DNA from: Psilocybe azurescens
Taxonomy: Eukaryota > Basidiomycota > Agaricomycetes > Agaricales > Agrocybaceae
Reading direction: 5' to 3'
Length of the DNA: 64,000 bases
Assembly (NCBI GenBank): GCA_023853785.1
Contig: JAJIRX010000783.1
Location: 124,001-188,000 of the forward strand
Shown here: positions 10,353 to 22,393 of the stretch, one piece after another
Numbering within the stretch: position 1 is the stretch's first letter
How the letters are laid out: every line of letters starts with the position of its first letter
Translations under genes and position numbers: made by a program
Notes under the pieces: model-generated
Database searches by the model: none
What the model was told of the DNA's origin: nothing
Seen by the model: the letters and a program-made list of their open reading frames with translations, nothing else

Positions 10353-12800
10353 ATGTCGTCGGTAGAGCCCGTCAAGAGAGAAATTATCGATATCCCTGGA
10401 CCCGAGGAAGCCGCAGGAAGCCAGGTACAATATGTGTCCTTTCTTTTGTATCCGCCATGTGACACGCCATAGGAGGAACTGAAGGATGAAGCAGATTTGC
10501 CAAAGCTCTGGGATGTTCGAGATCCCTTTCAGTATGCGCCACCGAAGCCTGACGGAGACCCGTGGACAATGCTGGTAGAACCACTTTTAAGGAACGACAA
10601 GATGCAATGCGATGCATGGAAAGACGAGGTGCAGAACTTGCTGATTTTTGTGAGTAAACCTTCTCGATACAGTGTCAGCAAGAAATTACATTGATATCGT
10701 CTATAGGCCGGTCTTTTCTCTGCTATCGTCACGGCTTTTATCGTCGAATCATACAAGAATCTGCAACAGAACCCAAACGATGTGATGGTCACCCTGCTTT
10801 CTCAAATCGCGTCACGCTTAGATGGACCTCTCAATTCCAGTGCTGCTGCGCTGGCACCTCCGAATCAGACGCTTTTCGTTCCCGACGCATCATCCATTCG
10901 GGTCAACGCATTCTGGTTCATTAGTCTCGTTCTCAGTCTGACGACCGTCCTCATCGGTATAGTCTCCCTTCAATGGCTGAGAGAGCACCTGGTGTATTCA
11001 GATCTCTCGCCACGTGAGAAATATGCTACGTATCATATGCGCGCCGAGGGATTGAAGAAGTGGCATGTTGACAAGATTTTCACAGCTATGCCGCTACTGC
11101 TGCAATGTGCACTGGTTCTGTTCCTCGGAGGTATAATCGACTTCCTTCATGCAATTGCTGGACCGTGACCATCCCCGTTACCGTTGTGGTGGCCTTCACC
11201 TTGACATTTCTCATTGCGACTACATTTCTCCCCTGTCTTCAGCTAATATCCCTTTACATCCATTTTTCAACCAAGAGTGGTCGCCCTCCAGGCCCACAGA
11301 GTCCACCAAGTCAATGTCCGTATAAATCGCCCCAATCTCACGCTATCTGCGCCATTTTTCGCCCCATTCCTCCGCTCTGTTCTCGCCTATATGATAGGTT
11401 ATATCCGCGTTTTCGATCTTTCCTTCACATGATTGGATTGTCTGAGAAGCCTGCCTCATCGTTTCCTTCCTACCCACAGGGCGTCTTTACACGGTATCTC
11501 TACCGAGCTTCCCAATTTTTACGGTGGATTGACTTCGATGAGGCCTGGTTGAGCATTCGTGACGCATACATGCGACGTGCACTCAACAAGTCACTCGATC
11601 AGTGGCATCCAGGACTTGGACACGGAGATGTGAATATTCTCCCCATTTATGACATTGTCGATGCTTTGTGTTCGCAGAGCTGGCAGAAGTCATTTGCAAT
11701 TCCAGCGTATCATTGTTTCGATGAAATCTCTGAATCGGTCGGTGTCGAGGAGTGGAATAGCCAAAGCCCATACTTGCACAGTCTTTTATCGAATGCCAAG
11801 GACCTCACTGGTGACGCATGCCTATCAGACTTCATCCCTGAATCAGTAACGTTTGCCGACGTCTTACGCCAACAGAATACCTTCCTATTTCTCCGCTTTC
11901 ATTATGTTTGGTCTGAGGTACCACTATTAGCAAAGCTTAAATTGGAACTTGGACTTCGGTTGACGAAGTATTTCTACCAGGAAAGGCGTGCTGTTTACAC
12001 TTCAAACTTGGAGTATCAGAAGATTCCATATTGTCTCACTTTCAAACCTCTTATTACAGATCTCTCAATGCCTCTAACGCTTGAGCATGGTATGTTTTGC
12101 TATGGATAAGCTACATTTACATTATTGACGACGATACATTCCAGAGGTATCATGGAAAATTGAGTTATTACGGCAAATTGGAAGCCTTGCTTTATCATTG
12201 CTGCATCAACTCGAAGAACATTCCGATGCCGACAATATTCTCCCAAACGTACTTGGCCAGCAAAATTACCTTACTGCATTACTGAGCATTGCGGCGTACT
12301 TCACAGCGAGTGTGAGGCAATATGGCGCTCCTAACCGAACAGCTAATCCCCTCGAAAGTGCAACCGAGCGCGTGTTTGAAGCCATCCCTACTCTGCTCGA
12401 ACAACGCATAGCCGCAGAGATCCCAGTAGCGTCATCCACTGAGTATACTCCAAGCGCGTTGTTCTACTTAGCTGCACTCTATCTCTACTCGCTTCCCCCC
12501 TGCAGTGATATTGGAACACTCCTACTGTGTTTCCCTGTGGTATACATTGTCGAGATATAAAGAGCGCACCATTGACAAAAGTATGACCGACCCGGACACG
12601 GAAAAAGACTTCAACTTTGTTACCAGGAGCTGGGACTGTGGTTCTGTCAATCGGACGATGTCGTTTTTTCGAAAGAGTGGTGGAACGACTTTATTGATCG
12701 GATCCCCAAGGTCTCGTCTGGCCTGTCAAGTAGTGGTCCAACTTCGCCGTCTAATGTAATTATCGATCCCTCTGATGATACCCCACAAGATCAAGCTTAG
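10353..12800 (+). pseudogene. DUF6535 membrane protein, copy 1 (disrupted)
   Basis: DUF6535 proteins are multicopy agaric proteins of unknown function with N-terminal membrane helices. Exon 1 (10353-10424) opens MSSVEPVKREIIDIPGPEEA. Exon 2 starts at 10473 (EELKDEADLPKLWDVRDPFQ). The long third exon carries the hallmark AFWFISLVLSLTTVLIGIVS, then LQWLREHLVYSDLSPREKYA and two further hydrophobic segments (PLLLQCALVLFLGGIIDFL; IPVTVVVAFTLTFLIATTFL). Compared with copies 2 and 3, four bases (GATA) are missing after 11157 (CAATTG-CTGGACC), which shifts the frame in the middle of the membrane domain. The C6 run at 12495-12500 has one base more than copies 3 and 4, and the A5 run at 12602-12606 one base fewer than copy 4. 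The four-base loss is not a homopolymer event, so this copy is probably truly broken. Confidence 0.85.
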
Positions 12801-13593
12801 GACAGTAAATACTCTCCCATAGATGGAAATATTTAGTTAAAGATTCAAACAATGGACACATCTACCTCTCGAGGTCGTTTGCAGATATGAATCGGGCATA
12901 GGTGGCCTTTGAGATGGGAATCCAGTACTAGTACCTATCGTTGGCTCCTTTCCCTCAGAGTCTTGAGAGTCGCCCCAGAAGGTATTTTTGACGGACGTGT
13001 TTACGATTAACTTCAAATCAGAGAACAAGAGATTGCCCTAATTCCTTATACATGTTCCATAGGATTTTGAGCCTCAGGACTACATTGGACATGAGGGCCC
13101 ATAGGTACTATTAGTCACTTATATTCGAGGCCCACCCGCCTTTAAACTTAGGGTGCAAACCGTTTTCAGTAGCAAGGCGCGATCACAAACTGTTCGGCCG
13201 CGCCTAAACTGTCCCAAAATTCCCGATAATCCTTTGTGGCCGGTGGGATTCTCTCTCCATTTCTACGCACTACGGATCCCAGCGGACTTACCTAGCAAGG
13301 CTTTTTGAAGATGACAAGTCGTTAGAAGCAGGGAGAACTTCAGGCGTCCGTGCTACACGTGGTTGAGATACGGTCACATAAACAGCGCTCACTTGAAGTT
13401 TTGGATTGACGTCGCGGAGAGATTTGATTGTAGGGACTTGAATGATTGCCGCGAGTCCAATCATTTATTTAAACTCAGAACGTGGTTGACGCCTTGTTGG
13501 CGCGGGGCGCTGCAGTGCGTGAATCAACTCTTTTGCTCTCTTTACCTCTTCATCACCAACCCTTCCTCTAAGAATATCAACCACAGGTGCTCA
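12801..13593. other. Spacer between DUF6535 copies 1 and 2
   Basis: Conserved 3' flank of unit 1 (to about 13305), then the 5' flank of unit 2. The minus-strand frame 12837-13028 recurs after copy 2 (15975-16253), but as part of the duplicated flank and with frame changes, so it is not supported as a gene. Confidence 0.5.
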
Positions 13594-16533
13594 ATGTCGT
13601 CGGTAGAGCCCGTCAAAGAAGAAATTATCGATATCCCTGGACCTGAGGAAGCCGCAAGAAGACAGGTACAATATATGTCCTTTCTTGTTGTATCCGCAAT
13701 GTGACACGCCATAGGAGGAACTGAGGGATGAAGCAGATTTGCCAAAGCTCTGGGATGTTCGAGATCCCTTTCAGTATGCGCCGCCAAAGCCTGACGGAGA
13801 CCCGTGGACAATTCTGGTAGAACCACTTTTAAGGAACGACAAGATGCGATGCGATGCATGGAAAGACGAGGTGCAGAACTTGCTGATCTTTTGTGAGTAA
13901 ACCTTCTCGATACAGTGTCAGCAAGAAATTACATTAATATCGTCTATAGGCCGGTCTTTTCTCTGCTATTGTCACGGCTTTTATCGTCGAATCATACAAG
14001 AATCTGCAACAGAACCCAAACGATGTGATGGTCATCCTGCTTTCTCAAATCGCATCGCGCCTAGATGGGCCTCTTAATTCCAGTGCTGCTACGCTGGCAC
14101 CTCCGAATCAGAACCCTTTCGTTCCTGACGCATCAGCCATTCGGGTCAACGCATTCTGGTTCATTAGTCTCGTTCTCAGTCTGACGACCGTCCTCATCGG
14201 TATAGTCTCCCTTCAATGGCTGAGAGAGCACCTGGTGTATTCAGATCTCTCGCCACGTGAGAAATATGCTACATATCATATGCGCGCCGAGGGATTGAAG
14301 AAGTGGCATGTTGACAAGATTTTCACAGCTATGCCACTACTGCTGCAATGCGCACTGGTCTTGTTTCTCGGAGGTATAATCGACTTCCTTCATGCAATTG
14401 GATACTGGAGTGTGACCATCCCCGTTACCGTTGTGGTGGCCTTCACCTTGACATTTCTCATTGCGACTACATTTCTCCCCTGTCTTCAGCTGATATCCCT
14501 TCACGTTCATTTCTCACCCAAGAGTGGTCGATCTCCAGGCCCACAGAGTCCACCAAGTCAATGTCCGTATAAATCGCCCCAATCTCACGCTATCTGCGCC
14601 ATTTTTCGCCCCATTCCTCCGCTCTACTGTCGCCTATATGAGAGCTTATATCCGCGTTTTCAATCTTTCCTTCACATGATTGGATTGTCTGTGAGGCCTG
14701 CCTCACCGTTTCCTTCCTACCCTGAGGGTGTTTTTACACGGTATCTCTACCAAGCTTCCCAATTTGTGCGGTGGATTGACTTTGATGAGGCCTGGCTGAA
14801 CGTTCGCGACGCATACATGCGACGTGCACTCGACAAGTCACTCGATCAGTGGCATCCAGGACTTGGACGCGGAGATGTGAATATTCTCCCCATTTATGAT
14901 ATTGTCGATGCGTTGTGTTCGCAGAGCCGGCGGAAGTCATCTGCAATTCCAGCGTATCATTGTTTTGATGAATTGGCCCATGTCAAGGGTGACCAAAGTC
15001 CATATTTGCACAGTCTTTTATCGAATGCCAAGGACCTCACTGGTGATACATGCCTATCAGACTTCATTCCTATTCGCATCTCTGATAATACATATGAATC
15101 ATTAACGTTTGCCAATGTCTTACGCCAACAGAATACCTTCCTATTCCTCCGCTTTCATTATGTATGGTCTGAGGTACCGCCATTAGCGAGGCTTAAATTG
15201 GAACTTGGACTTCGGTTGATGAAGTATTTCTACCAGGAAAGGCGTGCTGTTTGCACTTCAGACTTGAAGTATCAGATGGTTCCACGCTGTCTCACTATCA
15301 CAACTCTTGCAGATCTCTCAACGCCTCTACTGCCTGAGCGTGGTATGTTTTTCTATGGATAAGCTACATTTAAATTATTGAAGATGATACATTCCAGAGT
15401 TATCATGGCAAATTGGAAACCTTACTTTATCATTGCTGCATCAACTCCAAGAATACTCTGATGCCGACAATATTCTCCCAAACGTACTTGGCCAGCAAAA
15501 TTACCTTACTGTATTACTGAAGATTGCGGCGTACCTCACAGCAAGTGTGAGGGAAATATGACGCCCCTAACGGAACGACGAATCCCCTTCAAAGTGCAAC
15601 CGAGCGCGTGTTTGAAGCCATCCCTACTCTGCTCGAACAACGCATAGCCGCAGAGATCCCAGTAGCGTCATCCACTGAGTATACCCCAAGCGCGTTGTTC
15701 TACTTAGCCACACTCTATCTCTACTCGCTTCCCCCCTGCAGCGATATTGGAACACTCCTGCTATGCTTCCTTGCGGTATACATTGTTGAGATATAAAGAG
15801 TACACCATTGACAAAGGTATGACCGACCCGGATATGGAAAAAGACTTCGACTTTGTTACCGGGTGGTATCGACGTTCTTTAAACTGGACTACGCCATTTT
15901 TTCGAAAGAGTGGTGGAACGACTCCATCCCCAAGGTTTTGTCTGGCCTGTCAAGTAGTGGTCCGACTTCGCCCTCTAATGTAATTGTCGATCTCTCTGAT
16001 GATACCCCACAAGATCAAGCTTAGGACAGTAAATACTCTCCCATAGATGGAAATATTTAATTAAAGATTCAGACAATGGACACATCTGCCTCTCGAGGTC
16101 GCTCGCTAATATGGGTCGGGCATACGTGGCCTTTGAGAATGGGAATCTAGTATTAGTACCTATCGCTGTCTCCTCTCCCTCAGAGTCCTGCGGGTCGCCC
16201 CAGAAGGTATTTTTGACGGAGGTGCCTACGATTAACTTCAAATCAGAGAACAAGAGATTGCCCTAATTCCTTAGACATGTTCCGTAGGATTTTGAACCTC
16301 AGGACTACACTGACTGGACATGAGGACCCATGGCACTGTTGGTCACTTATATTCAAGGCCCACCCGCCTTTAGACTTAGGGTGCAAACCGCTTTTGGTAG
16401 CAAGGCGCGATCACAAACTATTCGGCCGCGCCTAAACTGTCCCAAAATTCCCGACAATCCTTTGTGGCCGGTGGAATTCTCTCTCCATTTCTACGCACTA
16501 CAGATCCCAGCGGACCTACCTAGCAAGGCTTTT
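13306..16533 (+). repeat. Tandem unit 2 (about 3.23 kb)
   Basis: Second direct repeat, with the same order of flank, DUF6535 gene and flank as unit 1. The period measured from matching boundary motifs at 13306 and 16534 is 3228 bp. Confidence 0.9.
13594..16024 (+). pseudogene. DUF6535 membrane protein, copy 2 (several single-base shifts)
   Basis: Same exon plan as copy 3: start MSSVEPVKEEIIDIPGPEEA, then the LPKLWDVRDPFQ exon, the long membrane exon (open 14025-15362) and a last exon after the intron that follows PERG. Against copy 3, four runs differ: T4 for T3 at 13889-13892 at the end of exon 2, G3 for G2 at 15551-15553, C6 for C5 at 15731-15736, and A5 for the A6 of copy 4 at 15838-15842. 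The G3 change is followed by a TGA in the new frame. All four are homopolymer changes, so sequencing error and real decay cannot be separated here. The long exon itself is undamaged and has both the FWFISLVLSLTT helix and the later IPVTVVVAFTLT helix. Confidence 0.8.
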
Positions 16534-16831
16534 TGAAGATGACAAGTCGTTAGCAGCAGGGAGTACTTCAGGCGTCCGTGCTACCCGTGGTTGAGATACG
16601 GTCACATAAACAACGTTCACTTGAAGTTTTGGATTGACGTCGCGGAGAGATTTGATTGATTGACGCTGCGGAGACTTGAATGATCGCCGCGAGCCCAATC
16701 GTTTATTTAAACTCAGAACGTGGTTGACGCCTCGTTGGCGCGGGGCGCTGCAGTGTACGAACCAACTTTTTTTCTCTCTTTACCTCTTCATTACCAACTC
16801 TTCCTCTAAAAATATTAAATAAAAGTGCTCA
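16025..16831. other. Spacer between DUF6535 copies 2 and 3
   Basis: Duplicated 3' flank of unit 2, then 5' flank of unit 3 from 16534. Nothing else was recognised. Confidence 0.5.
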
Positions 16832-19783
16832 ATGTCGTCGGTAGAGCCCGTTAAGGAAGAAATTATCGATATCCCTGGACCTGAGGAAGCCGCAAGAAGC
16901 CAGGTACAATATATGTCCTTTCTTGTTGTATCCGCAATGTGACACGCCATAGGAGGAACTGAAGGATGAAGCAGATTTGCCAAAGCTCTGGGATGTTCGA
17001 GATCCATTTCAGTATGCGCCACCGAAGCCTGACGGAGACCCGTGGACAATGCTGGTAGAACCACTTCTAAGGAATGACAAGATGCAATGCGATGCATGGA
17101 AAGACGAGGTGCAGAACTTGCTGATCTTTGTGAGTAAACCTTCTCGATACAGTGTCAGCAAGCAATTACATTGATATCGTCTCTAGGCCGGTCTTTTCTC
17201 TGCTATCGTCACGGCTTTTATCGTCGAATCATACAAGAATCTGCAACAGAACCCAGCCGACGTGATGGTCATCCTGCTTTCTCAAATCGCATCGCGCTTA
17301 GATGGACCTCTCAATTCCAGTGCTGCCACGCTGGCACCTCCGAATCAGACGCTTTTCGTTCCTGACGCATCAGCCATTCGGGTCAACGCCTTCTGGTTCA
17401 TTAGTCTCGTTCTCAGTCTGACGACCGTCCTCATCGGTATAGTCTCCCTTCAATGGCTGAGAGAGCACCTGGTGTATTCAGATCTCTCGCCACGTGAGAA
17501 ATATGCTACGTATCATATGCGCGCCGAGGGATTGAAGAAGTGGCATGTTGACAAGATTTTCACAGCTATGCCGCTACTGCTGCAATGTGCACTGGTTCTG
17601 TTCCTCGGAGGTATAATCGACTTCCTTCATGCAATTGGATACTGGACCGTGACCATCCCCGTTACCGTTGTGGTGGCCTTCACCTTGACATTTCTCATTG
17701 CGACTACATTTCTCCCCTGTCTTCAGCTAATATCCCTCTACGTCCATTTTTCACCCAGGAGTCGCCCTCCAGGCCCACAGAGTCCACCAAGTCAATGTCC
17801 GTATAAATCGCCCCAATCCCACGCTATCTGTGCCATTTTTCGCCCCATTCCTCCGCTCTGCTCTCGCCTACATGATAGGTTATATCCGCATTTTCAATCT
17901 TTCCTTCACATGATTGGATTGTCTGAAAGGCCTGCCTCACTGTTTCCTTCCTACCCACAGGGCGTTTTTACACGGTATCTCTATCAAGCTTCCCAATGTT
18001 TACGGTGGGTTGACTTTGATGAGGCCTGGCTGAACGTTCGCGACGCATACATGCGACGTGCACTCAATAAGTCGCTCTATCCATGGCATCCAGGACTTGG
18101 ACGCGGAGATGTGAATATTCTCCCCATTTATGACATTGTCGATGCGTTGTGTTTGCAGAGCCAACGGAAGTCATCTGCAATTTCAGCGTATTATTGTTTC
18201 GATGAAATCTCTGAATTGGTCCATGTCAAGGAGTGGGATAGCCAAAGTTATTTCCACAGTCTTTTATCGAATGCCAGGGATCTCACTGGTGACACATGCC
18301 TATCAGACTTCATCCCTATTCACATCTCTGGTGATATATATGAATCAGCAACGTTTGCCAATGTCTTACGCCAACAGAATACCTTCCTATTTCTCCGCTT
18401 TCATTATGTTTGGTCTGAGGTACCACTATTAGCGAGGCTTAAATTGGAACTTGGACTTCGATTGATGAAGTATTTCTACCAGGAAAGGCGTGCTGTTTAC
18501 ACTTCACACTTGGGGTATCAGAAGATTCCACATTGTCTCACATTCAAAACTCTCGAAGATCTCTCAATGCGCCTACTGCCCGAGCGTGGTATGTTTTGCT
18601 ATGGATAAGCTACATTTAAATTATTAACGATGATACATTCCAGAGTTATCATGGCAAATTGGAAACCTTGCTTTATCATTGCTGCATCAACTCGAAGAAC
18701 ATTCTGATGCCGACAATATTCTGCCAAACGTACTGGGCCAGCAAATTTACCTTACTGCATTACTGAAGGTTGCGGCGTACCTCACAGCAAGTGTGAGGAA
18801 ATATGGCGCCCCTAACGGAACGGCGAATCCCCTTCAAAGTGCAACCGAGCGCGTGTTTGAAGCCATCCCTACTCTGCTCGAACAACGCATAGCCGCAGAG
18901 ATCCCAGTAGCGTCATCCACTGAGTATACTCCAAGCGCGTTGTTCTACTTAGCCGCACTCTATTTCTACTTGCTTCCCCCTGCAGTGATATTGGAACACT
19001 CTTGCTGTGTTTCCTTGCAGTATACATTGGCGAGATATAAAGAGCTCACCATTGACAAAAGTATAACCGACCCGGACATGGAAAAAGACTTCAACTTTGT
19101 TACCAGGAGGTGGAACTGTGGTTCGATCAACCGGACTATGTCATTTTTTCGAAAGAGTGGTGGAACGACTTTATTGATCGGATCCCCAAGGTCTCGTTTG
19201 GCCTGTCAAGTAGTGGTCTGACTTCGCCGTCTAATGTAATCGTCGATCCCTCTGATGATACCCCACAAGATCAAGCTTAGGACAGCAAATATTCTCCCAT
19301 AGATGGAAATATTTAGTTAAAGCTTTAAACAATAGACACATCTGCCTCTCGAGGTCGCTCGCTAATATGGGTTGGGCATAGATGGCCTTTGAGAATGGGA
19401 ATCTAGTACTATTACCAATTGCTGTCTCCTCTCCTCAGAGTCCTGCGGGTCGTCCCAGAAGGTATTTTTGATGCAGGTGCCTCGATTAACTTCAAATCAG
19501 AGAACAAGAGATTGCCTTAATTCCTTAGACATGTTCCGTAGGATTTTGAGCCTCAGGACTACACTGGACATGAGGACCCATGGCACTGTTGGTCACTTAC
19601 ATTCAAGGCCCACCCGCCTTTAGACTTAGGGTGCAAACCGCTTTTGGTAGCAAGGCGCGATCATAAACTATTCGGCCGCGCCTAAACTGTCCCAAAATTC
19701 CCGACAATCCTTTGCGGCCGGTGGAATTCTCTCTCCATTTCTACTCAATACAGATCCCAGCGGACCTACCTAGCAAGGCTTTC
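16534..19783 (+). repeat. Tandem unit 3 (about 3.25 kb)
   Basis: Third direct repeat. Its right end follows CTACCTAGCAAGGCT at about 19782, where the sequence leaves the repeat (TTCAGAATTTAG instead of TTTTTGAAGATG). Confidence 0.9.
16832..19280 (+). CDS. DUF6535 membrane protein, copy 3 (best preserved of the tandem set)
   Basis: Four exons join cleanly: 16832-16903, 16953-17129, 17187-18588 and 18644-19280. The product would be about 760 aa. It has a short acidic N-terminus, LPKLWDVRDPFQYAPP, a first hydrophobic segment (AGLFSAIVTAFIVESYKNLQ), the DUF6535 core (NAFWFISLVLSLTTVLIGIV; SLQWLREHL), two more hydrophobic segments, and a long soluble C-terminal part (FDEAWLNVRDAYMRRAL; VFEAIPTLLEQRIAAEIPVA). 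One flaw remains: the A5 run at 19082-19086 should be A6, as in copy 4. With A6 the frame reads on through CYQEVELWFDQPDYVIFSKE to a conserved stop at 19278-19280. As written it ends early at 19219-19221. Function is unknown; membrane location is inferred from the helices. Confidence 0.85.
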
Positions 19784-20197
19784 AGAATTTAGTTCATGTG
19801 ATAAACTACTAGACGCGGTTGTTTGCACGAATAGATGTGGAGCGCGTCTTATTTTGAGAATGGGGTCAACGAATGGCTCGAGTTGGGCTCAGGAGGGCTT
19901 GGCTGGATGGCATTGATGTCATCGATGTGGAACCCAAGCAGAATATTGAATTGCGAGCTCCGAGAATGATTAGTACGAAGAACTGGTCTATGTAATGCTT
20001 ATGTCTCACTTCGCTTAGTTCCCAGGCCTAGACTTGACTTCTGTGGGTTATTGAATGAAGCTTCAAGGGAAAGTGGTTGGCGGTACCGTCTTTCATTCTT
20101 TCATTTAAAACACCAATGTACGAGTGTCCTTCTGAATTCCACACAATCTGGTTGTATTGGTTGCGTATGCTCTTTTCACTCCCACATTCTGCATAGT
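19281..20197. other. Spacer after the tandem array
   Basis: Duplicated 3' flank up to about 19783, then about 400 bp of single-copy sequence with no recognisable gene before the membrane protein at 20.2 kb. Confidence 0.45.
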
Positions 20198-21845
20198 ATG
20201 CCCTCCCCTCTGAAAAACCAACCACCGCTGAATATTGCCCGCTTTACGGGATTCTTCATTGAGTGTATTCTGACTGGTATGTTGTTAACTTATTCATCGA
20301 CACATAGCCTATATATGACGATTGATTGCACTCCGTAAGGTGTATATTGGGTCCACTTCTACTTGTACGTGGAAAGCGTGCGGAAGCGCTCCAAGTCAGC
20401 GGGGAGAACCTTTTCAAGACGCCCATGTTTGTGGTGGGAGCGACGTTGTTCATCATAGCTACGGGGGTATGTTTCATTTTATTATTCGGACTTCTAGCAC
20501 TGGTTGACCTCTGTTGCCTCACCGAAGCATTTCCTGGTCCTGGTCATATCCTCTTTCATCGCTCTCGTAAACTTCGTGAACACGGATACCCCCTCTGACC
20601 AACGAGGGTACCTATCGTTGAATCCAAATTGGATCATTGCGTACAATGCGGTCTACATCCCAATACCTGTTGTGGCAGATGCATTCCTGGTGAGTACTTG
20701 TGGTTTTCATGGGCGTATGTACTAAGCGGCACTGGAAGATCTACCGGCTTTTTATTGTGTGGGCACGCAACCTCCTGATTACTATTCCAGCTATATGCCT
20801 CTGTATCGCTCTTCTCGGTGGGTTTAAAACATACTGGTATGGATTCGGACTGAATTTCGCGTAGTTACCGAAGCCGTGGCAGCTAGGCTCTTTACGGCGT
20901 CCATAAACACTATTTTCGACAAGTCCCGTCGCTGGTTAGTCGCAGCCTTTGCTCTTACTTTTGCGTAGGTGTCTATATTGTTTGAAATGCGAGACAGTCT
21001 TCGATGGTACTCATTTTCCTTGTAGATGCAATATATATTGTACTTGTAGGCGCGCGGTCTTCCTCGTAGCTGATAAAGACTGTTGACCCCGTTTCGATTC
21101 AGTTTTTATCGCACTTCGCATTGCGTTGGCTCAACGAGGTGTTAGGGACACGAAGCTTAATCCCAAGTCGACGAAACTGCAGGTACTATACAGCCTTATG
21201 ATTGTAACCTTCTTCCGCATTAACCGCTAATCTTCTCTTCTCCAAAAGAAATATAGAGAGATTCTCGTTCAGAGCGCCGCCCTCTACTGGTGAGCTATCA
21301 GATTTCAGGCTAATACTTTCTCGAGGCTGACAATAAATAGCCTGCTTGTATTTCTGTCATTGATCTTCTCGGTGATAGAATCCACTGCGGTCTACATTAC
21401 CATAGCTGCTGTTCGTTTTACCCATTCCCTGATATTTCCCCCATACTAACATCTTCTCGATTTTTCAGACCAGTCCTGTCATAGTATGCGTCTCGCTTCT
21501 CATGATAGCCTCACAACTGAAAATTTAATCCAGGGAATTTGTTTCTGCATGATTGTAACACGTCCGTACAACGTCGATGTTGGACAAACTATCGGTACCG
21601 TCACGTCTGTGCAACATCCGTGGCATGGCAGCACCGCGCCTTTTCGTGAGTCTCCAGGACAAGAGGAGGAAGGGTTTGGGATCCCTGAGGATCCGGAGAA
21701 GACATTGGCCGGAAATGACGGTAAACCCGAAGACAGACATGACATTGAACATGAGAAGCCTCCATGTAGGTCGGCGCTTAACATGGCTCCTGCAATTGAA
21801 ATCTCGGAATGTGTGGTAGTTGATAGGAAAAGTTTAAGTGAATAA
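20198..21845 (+). CDS. Orphan multispanning membrane protein of agaricomycetes
   Basis: A many-exon gene in a family common in agarics but without assigned function. The start gives MPSPLKNQPPLNIARFTGFF. The next exon continues GVYWVHFYLYVESVRKRSKS. Later exons give MFVVGATLFIIATG, HWLTSVASPKHFLVLVISSF, NPNWIIAYNAVYIPIPVVAD and the diagnostic YRLFIVWARNLLITIPAIC. Nearer the end are YREILVQSAALYW, SLLVFLSLIFSVIEST and GICFCMIVTRPY, then an acidic tail (GQEEEGFGIPEDPEKTL) and a stop at 21843. This is consistent with about seven helices and a cytosolic tail. One frame change is needed: the C3 run at 20422-20424 should be C4 to join SAGRTFSRR to PMFVVGATLF. One intron (after 20466) would be only about 31 bp. 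The middle exons (20.88-21.24 kb) are not fully resolved. Confidence 0.65.
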
Positions 21846-22393
21846 TCGGTCAGTTAGTCGTTGATCTCATGGACAGAACTTTCAGTCTCGATCACGAGAA
21901 ATCTATCTTCTATCAACTTCTATGTGTGAAACTGGAACGCAAATTTGGCGCAAATACTAACATGAAAAGCAATCATCACGAGCACATCACTACTAGTACA
22001 AGCGGCAACAGATAGAAACTTTACTGAGTGGTTTATCCTCCTTATGAATGGTAAATTTGTCCAACGATGCGACTCTGCAGCTACAGCAAAGTCACTGTAC
22101 AAACTCCTGGCTTTCCTGTATTACATACAACGATTTGCTTGGCAACCAGGGTTTTTCACGATTCGACTAACAAAAGCAAACAAAGGATTTGGGACTTCTG
22201 TTGAAACTGACGTCGGAGGTGTCTCTGTCCAAATGTAATTTGGGGCAAGATGTCTCTGGAAAGTTATACTATACGCCCCAAACTTTTTTCGACCCGATTT
22301 TGGGTACCTCATTAATGTATCGCTCCCCTGTCTTTCTCTTCAACCACCACCTTCATCCCATTGACAAATCCCCCCTTTGACAGGCGGGTTTGG
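21846..22393. other. Intergenic region before SEC5
   Basis: No gene was supported. Short frames on both strands overlap and lack splice context. Confidence 0.4.

Larger units (their letters stand above)
10052..13305 (+). repeat. Tandem unit 1 (about 3.25 kb, DUF6535 gene plus flanks)
   Basis: First of three direct repeats. The unit starts near CGAAGATGAGAAGTTGTTAG, matched by TGAAGATGACAAGTCGTTAG at 13306 and 16534. Each unit holds about 300 bp of 5' flank, one DUF6535 gene and about 500 bp of conserved 3' flank, including a block beginning GGACATGAGG and ending CTACCTAGCAAGGCT. Flanks and introns are conserved as well as exons, so this is DNA-level duplication. Confidence 0.9.

Noticed and set aside
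12837..13028. Minus-strand frame repeated after each DUF6535 copy
   Set aside because: It recurs only because the flank is duplicated; its frame changes between copies and it has no start context.
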